Shown here: in pieces, positions 34,634 to 44,045 of the stretch | Layout of the letters: each line of letters begins with the position of its first letter | Numbering within the stretch: the first letter of the stretch is position 1 | Source of the DNA: Agrobacterium cucumeris | GTDB lineage: Bacteria > Pseudomonadota > Alphaproteobacteria > Rhizobiales > Rhizobiaceae | Reading direction: 5' to 3' | DNA length: 64,000 nucleotides | NCBI RefSeq assembly: GCF_030036535.1 | Contig: NZ_CP080388.1 | Coordinates: 868,001-932,000, forward strand | The notes under the pieces: generated by a model | Seen by the model: only the letters and a program-made list of their open reading frames with translations | Databases searched by the model: none | What the model was told of the DNA's origin: nothing | Translations under genes and position numbers: made by a program

Positions 34634-37600
34634 GGGTTTGCCGAGCGCACCTCCATGCGGCCGGTTGCCGTGCGGGCGGCAAATTGCGGCCGATACATAT
34701 CTTCAACAGAGGCTGCCGGATGGTCATAGGTGCCCGGAGTAACGGCGCGGACGACATAGGCAAGCGTGATCTCCGAACTGTCGCCGGCCGAGCGGTCGAA
34801 GGCCGCCACGAAGCGGTCGTAGCGGAATTCGGTATGGGCCGCTTCCGTTTCCGGCAACCAGTCGAAATTCGAAAGCGCTGCCGAATTGACGAGGCTCGGA
34901 TTGTCGATTTCGAAACCGGAGGGCAGCAGATCCGTCACGAGAATGCGCGACTGCCAGTTATTTTGCGGCACGACGTTCAGCACCGCGACATAACGCTCGT
35001 TTTGCGTGACCTCGCTCGGGTTCACCTCCTCGCCATCCATGGAATAATAGGTGCGGGTGATGGTGAAGCCTTCGCCGCCCGCCGCAAGCGGTTGCGCCGG
35101 CGGCGCGACCGTGGTGACAACAGCCGTGACCGGATCGGCCGAGGCATTGGCGATCTTCAAGGGAGCGGCCAGCAATTCATCGCCGCTCATCCGCTTGCCG
35201 AAACCGCCGGTCTGCAGGTCGCCGTTCACGTCGAGGCGGATATCCTTGTCCTCGCCTTTGACGGCACGGGCGGCCAGCAGCATCCAGGCCTGTTCCTGGG
35301 TGCTGGTATAGGGCTTCTTTTCCCATTCCTTGGCCACCGCACCGGCAAGCTGCGGCACGACGGCCGGAACCGGACGACTTTCGGCCGCAAGCGCCAGTGT
35401 CGCCGCGCCGTCACGCAGCGCAGAGCCATAATCTGCCCGCGCCAAGCTGACATTGGTGGCACGGCTTGCCATATCGAGCGAAGCGCCGAACACACTCTTC
35501 GAACGGGCCTGATCGCCATAAAGCGAAAGCGCGGCGGCAACCTGCGCCTTGGCAAGCGGCGTCGGGAAATCGGCAAGCGCCGTATCCGCGTAATAACGCA
35601 GATCGTTGATCGCCGCCTTGCGGTTGCGTGCCAGCACATAAAGCGAATAGGCGATCTCGTTACCGCGATCCTTGACGTTGCTGTCATAGGAAAGGCCGTT
35701 CTGCAGATTGTTCAGCGCCTGCACCATGGCCGCTTCGGGAACATCATAATTCTGCTCGCGGGCGCGGGTCAGGAAGTCGCTGATATAGGCATCGAGCCAT
35801 AGATCGCCATAACCCGGCGACCAGAGGCCAAAACTTCCGGAACTGGACTGGAAGGACAGCACCCGGTAAATCGCCTCCTGCACCCGCTTGCGGGTATCGG
35901 GGTCTTCGGCCATGCCACTATCCTTCGTCAGCTCCGAAAGATAGAGCAACGGCAAAGCGCGGCTCGTCGTCTGCTCGGCGCAGCCGTAAGGATATTTGTC
36001 CAGCATCATCACCAGCGCCGGAATATCAAAGGCGGGCGAGCGCGTGACATTGACGGCGACCGAAGAGCCGAGCAGCATGCTGTCGGCCAGAAGATCGCCG
36101 TTGATCGTCAGGCTGCTGTTCGGCGCAATCTTGATTTCGCGCCGCGTTGTGACAGGCAGAACGGCCGGGCGCACCGGAACATTCAGAACCTGCTCCAGCG
36201 AGACACCCGCAGCATTGGAAACCTTGATGGTGATTGCGCCATTGCCGGGCTGTTCGCCCGTCAGCGGAACCGTCAGCGACGACTTACCGCCCTTTTGCAG
36301 CGCCAAGGTCTGCGACATCTCGCCCTGATCGACCGTCAAGGCCGTGTTGCTTGTGACATCCAGCCGGTAATCGCCAGCCTCGCCATCGGTATTGGCGATA
36401 TCGAGCCGCAACTGCGAGACATCGCCGGGCGCGAGGAATTTCGGCGCGCTGGCCGTGACCACGACGGGATCGCGGATGACGGCATCGGAGACAGCATGTC
36501 CCACGCCCGTCTTCGTCCAGGCCACCGCCATGATGCGCGCTGTACCGTTGAACTGCGGAATATCGAAGCTAACCGTCGCCTTGCCGTCACCGTCGAGTTC
36601 GACCGGACCGGCAAAGAAGGCCACCAGCTTTTCGGTGGGCGGGCTGCCCTGAAGGGCGGCGCCTGCGCCATCACCGCCGGTGCGCAACCGGCCGGTGGTA
36701 CCAAGCGAACCGTCAATCAGGCGGCCATAAAGGTCGCGGATTTCCAGCCCCAGCCGGCGCTGGCCGAAATACCATTCATCCGGCTTCGGCGGTTCATAGC
36801 GGGTGAGGTTCAGGATGCCGACATCCACGGCCGCAACGATGGCATAGGCCTTTTCGCCGACACCAGCGCCCGCAACCGTGATCGGAATTTCAAGCGGCTG
36901 GCGCGGCAGCGTCTTCTGCGGCGCGCCGAGGGTGACGGCAAGCTTGCGCTCGGCCGGATCGACGGCAAGCCATTTGATGCCGATGGCGCGCATCGGCATG
37001 CGGCTTTCCTGCGCATCGCCGGGCCGGAACAGCGTGGCCGTGACGTAAGCGCCCGCACCCCATTCCTCGGTGACCGGAATGTCGATCTCGCCGCCATCCG
37101 CGCCTATCTCGGCATTCTGAACGGAAATCAGCTTCTCGGAACCGGACGTGATCATCAGCTCACCGGCAAAACGTGAGGAAACCTTGAGTTTCGCCGTATC
37201 GCCGATCTTGTAGCTCTGTTTGTCCAGCGCAATTTCCAGCGCATCCGGCGTTTCCGTCGAGCTTGCCTCAACATAAAAACCGGCATCGAATTCAACGCTG
37301 GAGACCGGTGCGCCATTACCGGCACCCTCCACTTCCAGCCGGTAGCGGCCCCAGGTGACCGGCACGGAAACCTCGCCGCCATTGGCATCGACGGACAAGC
37401 TGCCGGCTTCCTGCTGCTTGGTGTATTCCACCGGCTCGTAACGCCAGGAATTGCCCTGACGATACCATTGATAGTTCCGCTCGACCTTGATGAGCTTCCA
37501 GTTGAGGCCGCTCATCGGCTGTTTCACGCCATCGGCGCTGACGCCGATGATGTGGAAACGGCCAACGGAATTCTGGGCGAGATCGCCGGAAAATTGCGGC

Positions 37601-40083
37601 TTGATGCCGATAACAGGGGCTTCCGCCTTGATAGGCAGCGTCAGCGAGCGCTCCACGGCACGTCCACCCGCCTCCTGCATGCGCACGGTGATGTTGGCGG
37701 AAAGCAGCTGCGTGGTGGAGGGCAGATCGGTCAGATCGACATTAAAGCTCGCCTTGCCCTCTTCATCCAGAACCGGCAGATCGGCAAGCGTGGTGCGGTT
37801 TTCCTCTTCGCTTTCCTCATCGGCCAGACCAAAGAAATAACCTTCGAAATCGGCGCTGGTGCGCGTCGGCTTGATCGCGACCTCGCCTTCCAGCGTCAGG
37901 CCGGCAGCGGGCGCGCCATAGAGATAACGGCCATCGACGTCGATTGCCGTTTCCGCAGCCGGGTCGATCTGTTTTGCCTTGCTGGAAAGATCGAACTCGG
38001 TGCGATCAGGCACGAAATCATCGACGAGGAAGCTCTTTTCGCTGATGGCAGCCGTCTTCGGGTCGGTATGGATGCGCATCGTCCAGGTGCCGCGCATGGC
38101 ATTTGCCTGCAACGGCAGATCGACCGCATGGCCGCCCAGCGCCTTGCCGTCGCTGACGAAACGCCGGTCCTCGACACCGTCAGGGCGCGAGAAGATGAAA
38201 GTGAGCGGAAGATCCTCGATTGCCTTGCCGTCGACGTCGCGGGCAAGCGCTGCGGCATGCACGGTCTCACCGGCGCGGTAGATGCCGCGTTCGGTCCAGC
38301 TGAACACATCGATCGCGCCGGGTGCTGCACGTCCCGTCACGCCGCGATCCGAGAGGTCGAAGCCGGCGCGGGTCATGTCGAGGAACACGTAGTCCTTGTC
38401 GCCGTTGCGTGCGGTGAGGATTGCGGGCGCCTGCGCAGCCGTGCCGCGCATCAAGCCGGCGGAAAACACCGCGCGGCCGTCCGCATCGGTCTTAGCCGTG
38501 CCAAGCACCTCATTATTCTTGGCAAGCAGCTGCAAATCCACGTCCGCGAGCGGCTTGGCGCTGCCAAGGGCGCGGACGAAGACATTGAGCCCATCGGTTC
38601 CGGCATAGGTCGTGATGCCGGTATCGGATACGAGGAACCATTGCGTGGCGCGGGAATCCCATGTTTCCGGCGCGGTGCCGGGCGGCACGGCTGTCAGCAC
38701 ATAGATGCCAGGTTTCCGCTCCGGCAAAGCTTCATCCACCGGGAAGCTCGTCACCACATCCTTGTTGAGATCCGGCTGGATATCGATCGCGCCCTGCCAG
38801 ACGAGTTCGCCGATTTCATTTTCGATGCGGTCGGCGTTGTAACCGTCCATCTGCGTCAGAAACTGCGAATTGGAAAGCAGCGCGGTGATGTTGCGATCAC
38901 CGACGCGATAGAGCTTCAGATCGGCCTTGTCGGCATTAACGGAGACGATCGGAATGCCGCGGCGCGCAGTACCCGGCAGTACGAAATTTTCACCCGTGAA
39001 GCGCACGCTGGCGGCGCGGTCACGCACATAAATATCGAGATTGACCTGCTTTTCCAGAGGCTCTTCCACCGAAGACGGCAGGCCGGCGCGCAGCGCTATC
39101 TTGTAGCGCTGGCCATGGGTCAGGCCTTCCACGCAGATCTCGCTGCCCTTCGCTTCGATGGCCTTGGGGGCTGCCCCATCCAGCGTGATGAAGGAGGAAT
39201 AATCGACGCCGTTCTTCACCAGCGGTTCGGAAAACTGCACGCAGGCGCGCGGGCTGACGCTATCGGTATCCACGGTGTTGTTGATGACGCGGAAACCCTG
39301 ACGCGTGCGCAGATCGGCATAGGCCGCCGTTGTCTGTGCGTTGTCGGTGAGCGCAAGGCTCTCCTTATAGGAATTGAGTGCCGCGCGATAATTCTGGGTT
39401 CGCTCAAAAGCCTTCGCCAGCCGGTTCAGGGCCTCGGTGCGGGCGCTGACCGTGCGGCTCAGCTGATAGGCGTTGATGGCGGCAGACGCCGCCTGCCCGG
39501 CAATCGAATAATTATCCTTGACCTGCGCCGCCTTTTCCGACAATTCCGCCCAGAGCGCACCGTCATCAGGCGTGATGGCTAGAGCCTGTTTATAGGTCGT
39601 GACCGCATCGGCAACATTGCCTGCGGCTGCCTGTTGCCGCGCCGTCTGCACAAGGGCTTCCACGCCCTGTTCGTCACCGTCACTGGCAGCAAGGCCGGAT
39701 TTCAGCCGGCGGGCTTCCTGCTGCAGGCTATCCGTCACGAAGGAAAGGCGTTGCGGCGCACCGATATCGGCTTCCGTCGCCACTTCCACGATCTTGCCGG
39801 CAACCGCGCCGGGGAAAGCGTTCAGCTGGTTGAAATCCGATTTGAGGAAGCACCATTTCACCTTGGGATTGTAGGTAAAGGCCTTGCAGGCAGCGTCGCC
39901 GACGCAAATCTCGCCGCATTGTTCCAGCGAGACATTCTGCTCCGTCCGAAGATCGAAGCCGAAATAATCGCCGTTTTGCGTGGTTACCACTTTCCGCGAA
40001 GGTTCGGCCGCCGTGGCCGGGAGAAAAATCAGGGCGGTAGAGACCGCAACCAACGAAATCCGGACGAGCGCGCGCAACGACAT
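34630..40083 (-). CDS. Bacterial alpha-2-macroglobulin with N-terminal PAN-like domain
   Basis: A 1817-residue periplasmic protein, the largest in the window. It begins MSLRALVRISLV and has a signal peptide ending near ATAA. Residues about 30-95 form a cysteine-rich PAN/Apple-like module (LEQCGEICVGDAACKAFTYNPKVKWCFLK). The next 100 residues resemble TPR helices. MG-type beta domains follow, and YGCAEQT near residue 1370 is the intact thioester motif CxEQ. No lipobox is present. Such proteins trap invading proteases or modulate cell-wall repair. The ATG at 40083 has GGGAGAA upstream; an earlier ATG at 40146 lacks a signal-compatible start. It is translationally coupled to pbpC. Confidence 0.94.
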   Translation of the reverse strand: MSLRALVRISLVAVSTALIFLPATAAEPSRKVVTTQNGDYFGFDLRTEQNVSLEQCGEICVGDAACKAFTYNPKVKWCFLKSDFNQLNAFPGAVAGKIVEVATEADIGAPQRLSFVTDSLQQEARRLKSGLAASDGDEQGVEALVQTARQQAAAGNVADAVTTYKQALAITPDDGALWAELSEKAAQVKDNYSIAGQAASAAINAYQLSRTVSARTEALNRLAKAFERTQNYRAALNSYKESLALTDNAQTTAAYADLRTRQGFRVINNTVDTDSVSPRACVQFSEPLVKNGVDYSSFITLDGAAPKAIEAKGSEICVEGLTHGQRYKIALRAGLPSSVEEPLEKQVNLDIYVRDRAASVRFTGENFVLPGTARRGIPIVSVNADKADLKLYRVGDRNITALLSNSQFLTQMDGYNADRIENEIGELVWQGAIDIQPDLNKDVVTSFPVDEALPERKPGIYVLTAVPPGTAPETWDSRATQWFLVSDTGITTYAGTDGLNVFVRALGSAKPLADVDLQLLAKNNEVLGTAKTDADGRAVFSAGLMRGTAAQAPAILTARNGDKDYVFLDMTRAGFDLSDRGVTGRAAPGAIDVFSWTERGIYRAGETVHAAALARDVDGKAIEDLPLTFIFSRPDGVEDRRFVSDGKALGGHAVDLPLQANAMRGTWTMRIHTDPKTAAISEKSFLVDDFVPDRTEFDLSSKAKQIDPAAETAIDVDGRYLYGAPAAGLTLEGEVAIKPTRTSADFEGYFFGLADEESEEENRTTLADLPVLDEEGKASFNVDLTDLPSTTQLLSANITVRMQEAGGRAVERSLTLPIKAEAPVIGIKPQFSGDLAQNSVGRFHIIGVSADGVKQPMSGLNWKLIKVERNYQWYRQGNSWRYEPVEYTKQQEAGSLSVDANGGEVSVPVTWGRYRLEVEGAGNGAPVSSVEFDAGFYVEASSTETPDALEIALDKQSYKIGDTAKLKVSSRFAGELMITSGSEKLISVQNAEIGADGGEIDIPVTEEWGAGAYVTATLFRPGDAQESRMPMRAIGIKWLAVDPAERKLAVTLGAPQKTLPRQPLEIPITVAGAGVGEKAYAIVAAVDVGILNLTRYEPPKPDEWYFGQRRLGLEIRDLYGRLIDGSLGTTGRLRTGGDGAGAALQGSPPTEKLVAFFAGPVELDGDGKATVSFDIPQFNGTARIMAVAWTKTGVGHAVSDAVIRDPVVVTASAPKFLAPGDVSQLRLDIANTDGEAGDYRLDVTSNTALTVDQGEMSQTLALQKGGKSSLTVPLTGEQPGNGAITIKVSNAAGVSLEQVLNVPVRPAVLPVTTRREIKIAPNSSLTINGDLLADSMLLGSSVAVNVTRSPAFDIPALVMMLDKYPYGCAEQTTSRALPLLYLSELTKDSGMAEDPDTRKRVQEAIYRVLSFQSSSGSFGLWSPGYGDLWLDAYISDFLTRAREQNYDVPEAAMVQALNNLQNGLSYDSNVKDRGNEIAYSLYVLARNRKAAINDLRYYADTALADFPTPLAKAQVAAALSLYGDQARSKSVFGASLDMASRATNVSLARADYGSALRDGAATLALAAESRPVPAVVPQLAGAVAKEWEKKPYTSTQEQAWMLLAARAVKGEDKDIRLDVNGDLQTGGFGKRMSGDELLAAPLKIANASADPVTAVVTTVAPPAQPLAAGGEGFTITRTYYSMDGEEVNPSEVTQNERYVAVLNVVPQNNWQSRILVTDLLPSGFEIDNPSLVNSAALSNFDWLPETEAAHTEFRYDRFVAAFDRSAGDSSEITLAYVVRAVTPGTYDHPAASVEDMYRPQFAARTATGRMEVRSANP

Positions 40084-40201
40084 CAGTATTCTCCCGCAAC
40101 AGACATGTCGGGCGGGACTCTGGTCAAATCCACGCATGGTTGTCAACGCATCTTCGTCAATTCACAACAGGAGGATGCGTGGAGGCCAGCAGACGGGGAG
40201 G

Positions 40202-40390
40202 CTAGTCTTCTATTTTACGCGCTTCGGAAATCAGCATGATCGGCACGCCGTCGCGGATCGGGTAAGCGAGCCTTGCGCTTTCGGAGATGAGCTCGTTGTG
40301 GGTCCGGTCATAAGAAAGACGCCCCTTGGTCAAAGGGCAGACCAGCAGCTCCAGGAGCTTCGGATCGACATTGCTCATTCTGTCGTCCAT
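40202..40390 (-). CDS. Trm112 family protein
   Basis: A 62-residue protein with the Trm112 core [22 protein letters not shown]...[21 protein letters not shown]. Trm112-like proteins can activate methyltransferases, although the bacterial role is less well defined. The ATG at 40390 is listed; an internal ATG at 40378 (MSNVDPKLL) fits equally well. The gene follows the LON-domain gene by nine bases and is probably co-transcribed. Confidence 0.9.
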   Translation of the reverse strand: MDDRMSNVDPKLLELLVCPLTKGRLSYDRTHNELISESARLAYPIRDGVPIMLISEARKIED

Positions 40391-40399
40391 GGGGCGATC

Positions 40400-41071
40400 C
40401 TATTGCAGCACGGTGCCGCCCTCGCCCGACCCCTGGGCAAGAACGATCTCGGTGATGGCAATCAATGTTTCGGCCCGTGTCTTCAGGTCGGGGGCTTCAA
40501 GCAGCGCCTGTTTTTCGGCCGGACCGAAGGGAGACATCATGGAAAGGGAATTGACGAGGACACGATTGCCCGCCCTTTCCACGCTTTCCCAATCAGCCTC
40601 CAGCTGGTTTGCGTCCAGAAACGCGCGAAATACCCGGAGCAGATTTTCGCGATCCACCGCTTCCTCGTCATATTCGCCGGAAAGATCGGCAATGAAAGGC
40701 GCGTGACGGAAGCTGCGATAGGGCTTGCCTGCCTCCACCTCTTCCAGCAAGCGGAAACGGCAGACACCGGTGAGAGAGATGACGTAACGGCCATCCCCGG
40801 TTTCCGAAAAGGAGGTAATTCGGCCGAGACATCCGACCGCGCTCAAAGGCCCGCCTTCAATCCCCGCCTCAATGACATTCAGGGCCGGCTGCACCATGCC
40901 GATGACACGGTGGCCAGCCAGTGCCATGTCGATCATGGCGAGATATCTCGGCTCGAAAATATTGAGTGGAAGATGGCCTTCCGGTAGCAGCAGGGCACCC
41001 GGCAAGGGAAATACCGGCACGGTTTCCGGCAGATCGTCATTCTTCACATATCTCGCATTTCCGACATGCAT
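40400..41071 (-). CDS. LON substrate-binding domain protein
   Basis: The 223-residue protein has only the Lon N-terminal (substrate-binding) domain: VPVFPLPGALLLPEGHLPLNIFEPRYLAMIDMAL, then GCLGRI and the RFRLLEE segment. There is no AAA+ or protease part. Such stand-alone LON-domain proteins are widespread in alphaproteobacteria and of unclear function. The ATG at 41071 has an AGGGGG nine bases upstream; a GTG 21 bases earlier is possible. Confidence 0.92.
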   Translation of the reverse strand: MHVGNARYVKNDDLPETVPVFPLPGALLLPEGHLPLNIFEPRYLAMIDMALAGHRVIGMVQPALNVIEAGIEGGPLSAVGCLGRITSFSETGDGRYVISLTGVCRFRLLEEVEAGKPYRSFRHAPFIADLSGEYDEEAVDRENLLRVFRAFLDANQLEADWESVERAGNRVLVNSLSMMSPFGPAEKQALLEAPDLKTRAETLIAITEIVLAQGSGEGGTVLQ

Positions 41072-41139
41072 GGGATCAAGCCCCCTGTTCACTGCTGCCC
41101 TGCCTGCAGATCAACCGCCGCGGCCGGGATATGCCCGCA

Positions 41140-42108
41140 TTACGAAAACAATATTGCCGAAAGCTTCCGGCGGCCGGCGACGGTTGCCGGGTCCTTGAAG
41201 CCCCAGGCCTCGAAAAACTCCAGAAGCTGCCGGCGCGCGCCGTCATCATCAAAGGTCCGGTCCTTGCGCATGACATAGAGCAGATGGTCTGCCGCTTCAT
41301 CGCGCCGCCCTTGAGCGTTCAGCACCTTGGCGAGCTTCACCCGCGCCTCGTGATGATCGGGATTGAGCGCCAGATCGCTTTCCAGCGCCACCGGATCTCC
41401 GATCTTTCGGGCTTCCTCATATTGCGCGATCTTTTTCAGAACGAGCTGAATGCCCGCATCTTCGTTGAGCTCCGCAGGCAGGGAGGAGAGCAGTTCGCTA
41501 GCCCGTTCATACTGACCGGCAGCAATCATGCATTCGGCAATACCGGCAATCGCCGCGGGGTTTTCCGGATCGGCCTGCATGACGGCGCCGAACAGCTGTG
41601 CTGCGCCGTTAAAATCGCCATCCGTCAGAAGCTGTTTCGCCTCGGTCAGAGCCGCCTCGATTTCGGCTTTGGGATCACCCGCATCCGGGCCGGCAATCTT
41701 GTCGATGAACTGCTTGATCTGGCTTTCCGGCACCGCGCCCATGAAGCCATCCACCGGCCGGCCATCGGCAAAAGCGACGATGGCGGGGATGGACTGGATG
41801 CCGAGCTGGCCCGGAATGGACGGGTGATCGTCGATGTTCAGCTTCACAAGCTTCACACGGCCATTCGCCTCGTTGATGACCTTTTCGAGCACCGGCGTCA
41901 GCTGCTTGCACGGGCCGCACCAGGGCGCCCAGAAATCCACCAGAACCGGCTGGCGGCGCGATTCCTCAAGAACATCCTTGGAGAAAGCAGCCGTCGTTGT
42001 GTCCTTGATGTGACCGGAGGCTGCGCCATTCAGCTCGCCGTTGTGATGCGCGCTTGCAGACATCTGCCCGCCATAGGAACCGCCGTAAGGATTATTGGTG
42101 TCGCTCAT
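41140..42108 (-). CDS. Thioredoxin-TPR chaperone (CnoX/YbbN-like)
   Basis: The 322-residue protein has a thioredoxin domain with active-site WCGPC at residues 63-67 and a C-terminal TPR region (about 160-320). This is the architecture of YbbN/CnoX, a holdase that hands clients to chaperonins under oxidative stress. The start at 42108 gives MSDTNNPYGGSYGG with GGGAGACC upstream. The 30-residue Gly/Ser-rich N-terminal extension is variable. It runs with the LON and Trm112 genes. Confidence 0.93.
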   Translation of the reverse strand: MSDTNNPYGGSYGGQMSASAHHNGELNGAASGHIKDTTTAAFSKDVLEESRRQPVLVDFWAPWCGPCKQLTPVLEKVINEANGRVKLVKLNIDDHPSIPGQLGIQSIPAIVAFADGRPVDGFMGAVPESQIKQFIDKIAGPDAGDPKAEIEAALTEAKQLLTDGDFNGAAQLFGAVMQADPENPAAIAGIAECMIAAGQYERASELLSSLPAELNEDAGIQLVLKKIAQYEEARKIGDPVALESDLALNPDHHEARVKLAKVLNAQGRRDEAADHLLYVMRKDRTFDDDGARRQLLEFFEAWGFKDPATVAGRRKLSAILFS

Positions 42109-42161
42109 GCCGGTCTCCCGCAATTTCTGTCGCATGTCTCAGTTGAAGCAAAGATCGTATC

Positions 42162-42671
42162 TCACTCGCTGACTTTCAAGACAAGCGGCGCATGTCCGGT
42201 CGCCTCCAGAAAGCGGATAAGATCCTTCGACGCGATCGTCGTCGTCTGGTCGTTGGAAAGCGGATGGCCATTGACCAGTTCGTTTTCCAGAAGATCACTG
42301 TCGAGCACGAAGGTGACCTGCCTGCCAGTGTCGTTGATCGCCCCGAAGACCGTTACCGATCCCGGCACGACGCCCAGATATTCAAGCATTTTTTCCGGCC
42401 TGCCAAAGGATACGCGGCTTGCAGCACCTATCGTCTTGTGAACGCTTTTGAGATCGACAACGGCATTTTCTTCGACAGTCAGAACAAAATATTGATCCTT
42501 CTTGTCCTTCACGAAAAGGTTTTTCGTATGGCCGCCGGGAATGAGATCGCGCAGCGACTGGGCTTCGGCAACGGTAAACACCGGTTCGTGCTGTTTCGTG
42601 GTATGAGAAATGCCGAGCCCATCCAGAAACTGGAAAAGCTCCGTTGCCGTTCTGGGAGAATTCTCCGCCAT
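42162..42671 (-). CDS. Prolyl-tRNA editing deacylase (ProX/YbaK-like)
   Basis: A 169-residue stand-alone editing domain of the YbaK/ProX superfamily, which clears Ala (or Cys) mischarged on tRNA-Pro. It shows the conserved Lys-containing segment GGHTKNLFVKDKK, the VLTVEENAVVDLK strand and the C-terminal GRQVTFVLDSDLLENELVNGHPLSNDQTTTI motif with its Asp/His residues. Whether this is ProXp-ala or another member cannot be decided. Confidence 0.9.
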   Translation of the reverse strand: MAENSPRTATELFQFLDGLGISHTTKQHEPVFTVAEAQSLRDLIPGGHTKNLFVKDKKDQYFVLTVEENAVVDLKSVHKTIGAASRVSFGRPEKMLEYLGVVPGSVTVFGAINDTGRQVTFVLDSDLLENELVNGHPLSNDQTTTIASKDLIRFLEATGHAPLVLKVSE

Positions 42672-42926
42672 ATTCCGCCGCCGCCTCTGCCGATTCCAAT
42701 ATTATTGCATTCCTGATTAAGGGGGCAACCGGCGCTTGGCAACGCCGGAAAAAACGCAAAGATGAAAAACCGCCAATCATTTCCGTCGCTTGTCGCATTT
42801 TTCAAAGAAATTTTCGCGTTTTTGTCATTTCCCTGTTGCATTCCAAAAACGATTGAGCGATATAGCGCCCGTCGCCGCAACGTGGTGACCCACGGTTCAG
42901 CGACTACCCCGGACCGGTGGATTTGA
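42672..42926. other. Gap between the deacylase gene and tRNA-Gly
   Basis: A 255-base AT-rich stretch in which no protein gene, RNA or repeat could be supported. It should contain the promoters of the leftward deacylase gene and of the rightward tRNA. Confidence 0.5.
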
Positions 42927-43001
42927 GCGGGTGTAGCTCAGGGGTAGAGCACAACCTTGCCAAGGTTGGGGTCGAGGGTTCAAATCCCTTCGCCCGCTCC
43001 A
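42927..43001 (+). tRNA. tRNA-Gly(GCC)
   Basis: A 75-nt cloverleaf: acceptor GCGGGTG with CGCCCGC, D-stem GCTC/GAGC, anticodon stem CAACC/GGTTG with loop TTGCCAA (anticodon GCC), T-arm with TTCAAAT loop and an encoded CCA. Confidence 0.97.
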
Positions 43002-43319
43002 AATTTTCCCAGAGACGTAATCTCCCAACGGAATAATGAATTTCAGACCAGTCGGATTGTGCTAGGTTATGCGGTTTGGCACTCAAGAGTTCGTCATTCT
43101 GCCTTTTCAGAACAACGGCGAAATTATCGGACGAATGGAACTTCCGTCAGAAATGGTCGTTTCAGATGCGAGGCTCCTAACCTCGGTTCCCCTCTGAATT
43201 GCCCGCCATGAGCGGGCATTTTTTTGGCATCTGCCGCCAAAATATAAATCTTCCCATCCGGAACATCGCCCGTATAGAGGGCGTTTCCCTGTGTTGATCA
43301 ACACCGGGGGGAAACACCC
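43002..43319. other. Gap between tRNA-Gly and small secreted protein gene
   Basis: No protein gene is supported. The stretch ends in a strong terminator at 43201-43225, which lies about 200 bases after the tRNA. The tRNA transcript may simply end there, or the stretch may encode a small RNA. The last 90 bases before 43320 must hold the promoter of the secreted protein gene. Confidence 0.4.
43201..43225 (+). terminator. Rho-independent terminator
   Basis: GCCCGC (43201-43206) and GCGGGC (43212-43217) form a hairpin with a 5-base loop, followed by A and seven T residues on the plus strand. Confidence 0.8.
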
Positions 43320-43616
43320 ATGTCCGCAATTTCGAAAACTCTTTTGATTGCAGCACTCGCTGCCGTGACGATGCCGGCCGCCTCATTCGCGGCAGACATG
43401 GTCGTTTATGGTCAGGATCAGCCTTCACGGCACAGAGACCATTATCAGTCACACCGGGCTGAGAACACCTATTCGAATCGCGCCGAAATGCGCTGCTCCG
43501 AGAACATCGTCTCCTATCAGGCGCCTTACCAGCGGCACACGGAACTGGTCACACTGTGCCATCCGCCACTAAATTGGCGAACGGAGCCGTCCACGGCAAC
43601 AATATGGTCGCCATGA
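43320..43616 (+). CDS. Small secreted protein of unknown function
   Basis: A 98-residue frame with a clear signal peptide (MSAISKTLLIAALAAVTMPA then SFA) and cleavage near ASFA-ADM. The mature part of about 75 residues is His/Arg/Ser-rich with two cysteines (RCSEN and TLCHP). GGGGGGAAA precedes the ATG at good spacing, and a terminator follows at 43683, so it looks like a single-gene unit. I do not recognise the family. Confidence 0.65.
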   Translation: MSAISKTLLIAALAAVTMPAASFAADMVVYGQDQPSRHRDHYQSHRAENTYSNRAEMRCSENIVSYQAPYQRHTELVTLCHPPLNWRTEPSTATIWSP

Positions 43617-43682
43617 TCTTGCCATAATTCATTTGATGTGCTTTTGTGCAGCCGCCCTTGTGGGAGGGGGTAGAGGTCGAGA

Positions 43683-43725
43683 CCCGCTGGCTGCATTTTG
43701 GCAGCAGGCGGGTTTCCCTTTTTTT
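43683..43725 (+). terminator. Terminator after the small secreted protein gene
   Basis: Arms CCCGCTGGCTGC (43683-43694) and GCAGCAGGCGGG (43701-43712) pair except for a central 2x2 mismatch, followed by TTTCCC and seven T residues. Confidence 0.75.
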
Positions 43726-43833
43726 GGCGACCGCTATGGGCCAATACGCTGCTGTAGGCACTTTCCGGCCTTGGCCAGACGGCAAAAAACAGGCGCACAA
43801 GGCGCTTATTTAATTTTGTACTTTGGATGAAAG

Positions 43834-43910
43834 TGGTAGCGGGAGAGGGACTTGAACCCCCGACACGCGGATTATGATTCCGCTGCTCTAACCACCTGAG
43901 CTACCCCGCC
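43834..43910 (-). tRNA. tRNA with CAT anticodon (tRNA-Met, elongator-type)
   Basis: A 77-nt minus-strand cloverleaf: acceptor GGCGGGG with CTCCCGC-type pairing, D-arm GCTC...GAGC, anticodon stem GCGGA/TCCGC with loop ATCATAA (anticodon CAT), T-loop TTCAAGT and encoded CCA. It lacks the initiator's triple G-C anticodon-stem pairs. A tRNA-Ile2 whose C34 is modified to lysidine by TilS has the same anticodon, and I cannot exclude it. Confidence 0.93.
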
Positions 43911-44045
43911 ACAGGGGAAACGTGACAGTCATGTGACTGGCCGCTCCATCAGGATGAGCGGCTTATAAGGTGCCGCTCCCCAAAGTGTCAAGCGCAAGAT
44001 GCGCAAAAAATTCGCTTTCCACCTCGCGGCAAAAAGCGAACTGTT

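Noticed and set aside
37468..39582. Plus-strand frame of 704 codons
   Set aside because: It lies antisense to the alpha-2-macroglobulin gene, which has a signal peptide, thioester motif and homologous domains; the plus-strand translation shows no domain and is a high-GC antisense shadow.
43843..44045. Possible genomic island at the CAT tRNA
   Set aside because: No integrase, no direct repeat of the tRNA end and no odd gene content beyond one small secreted protein.
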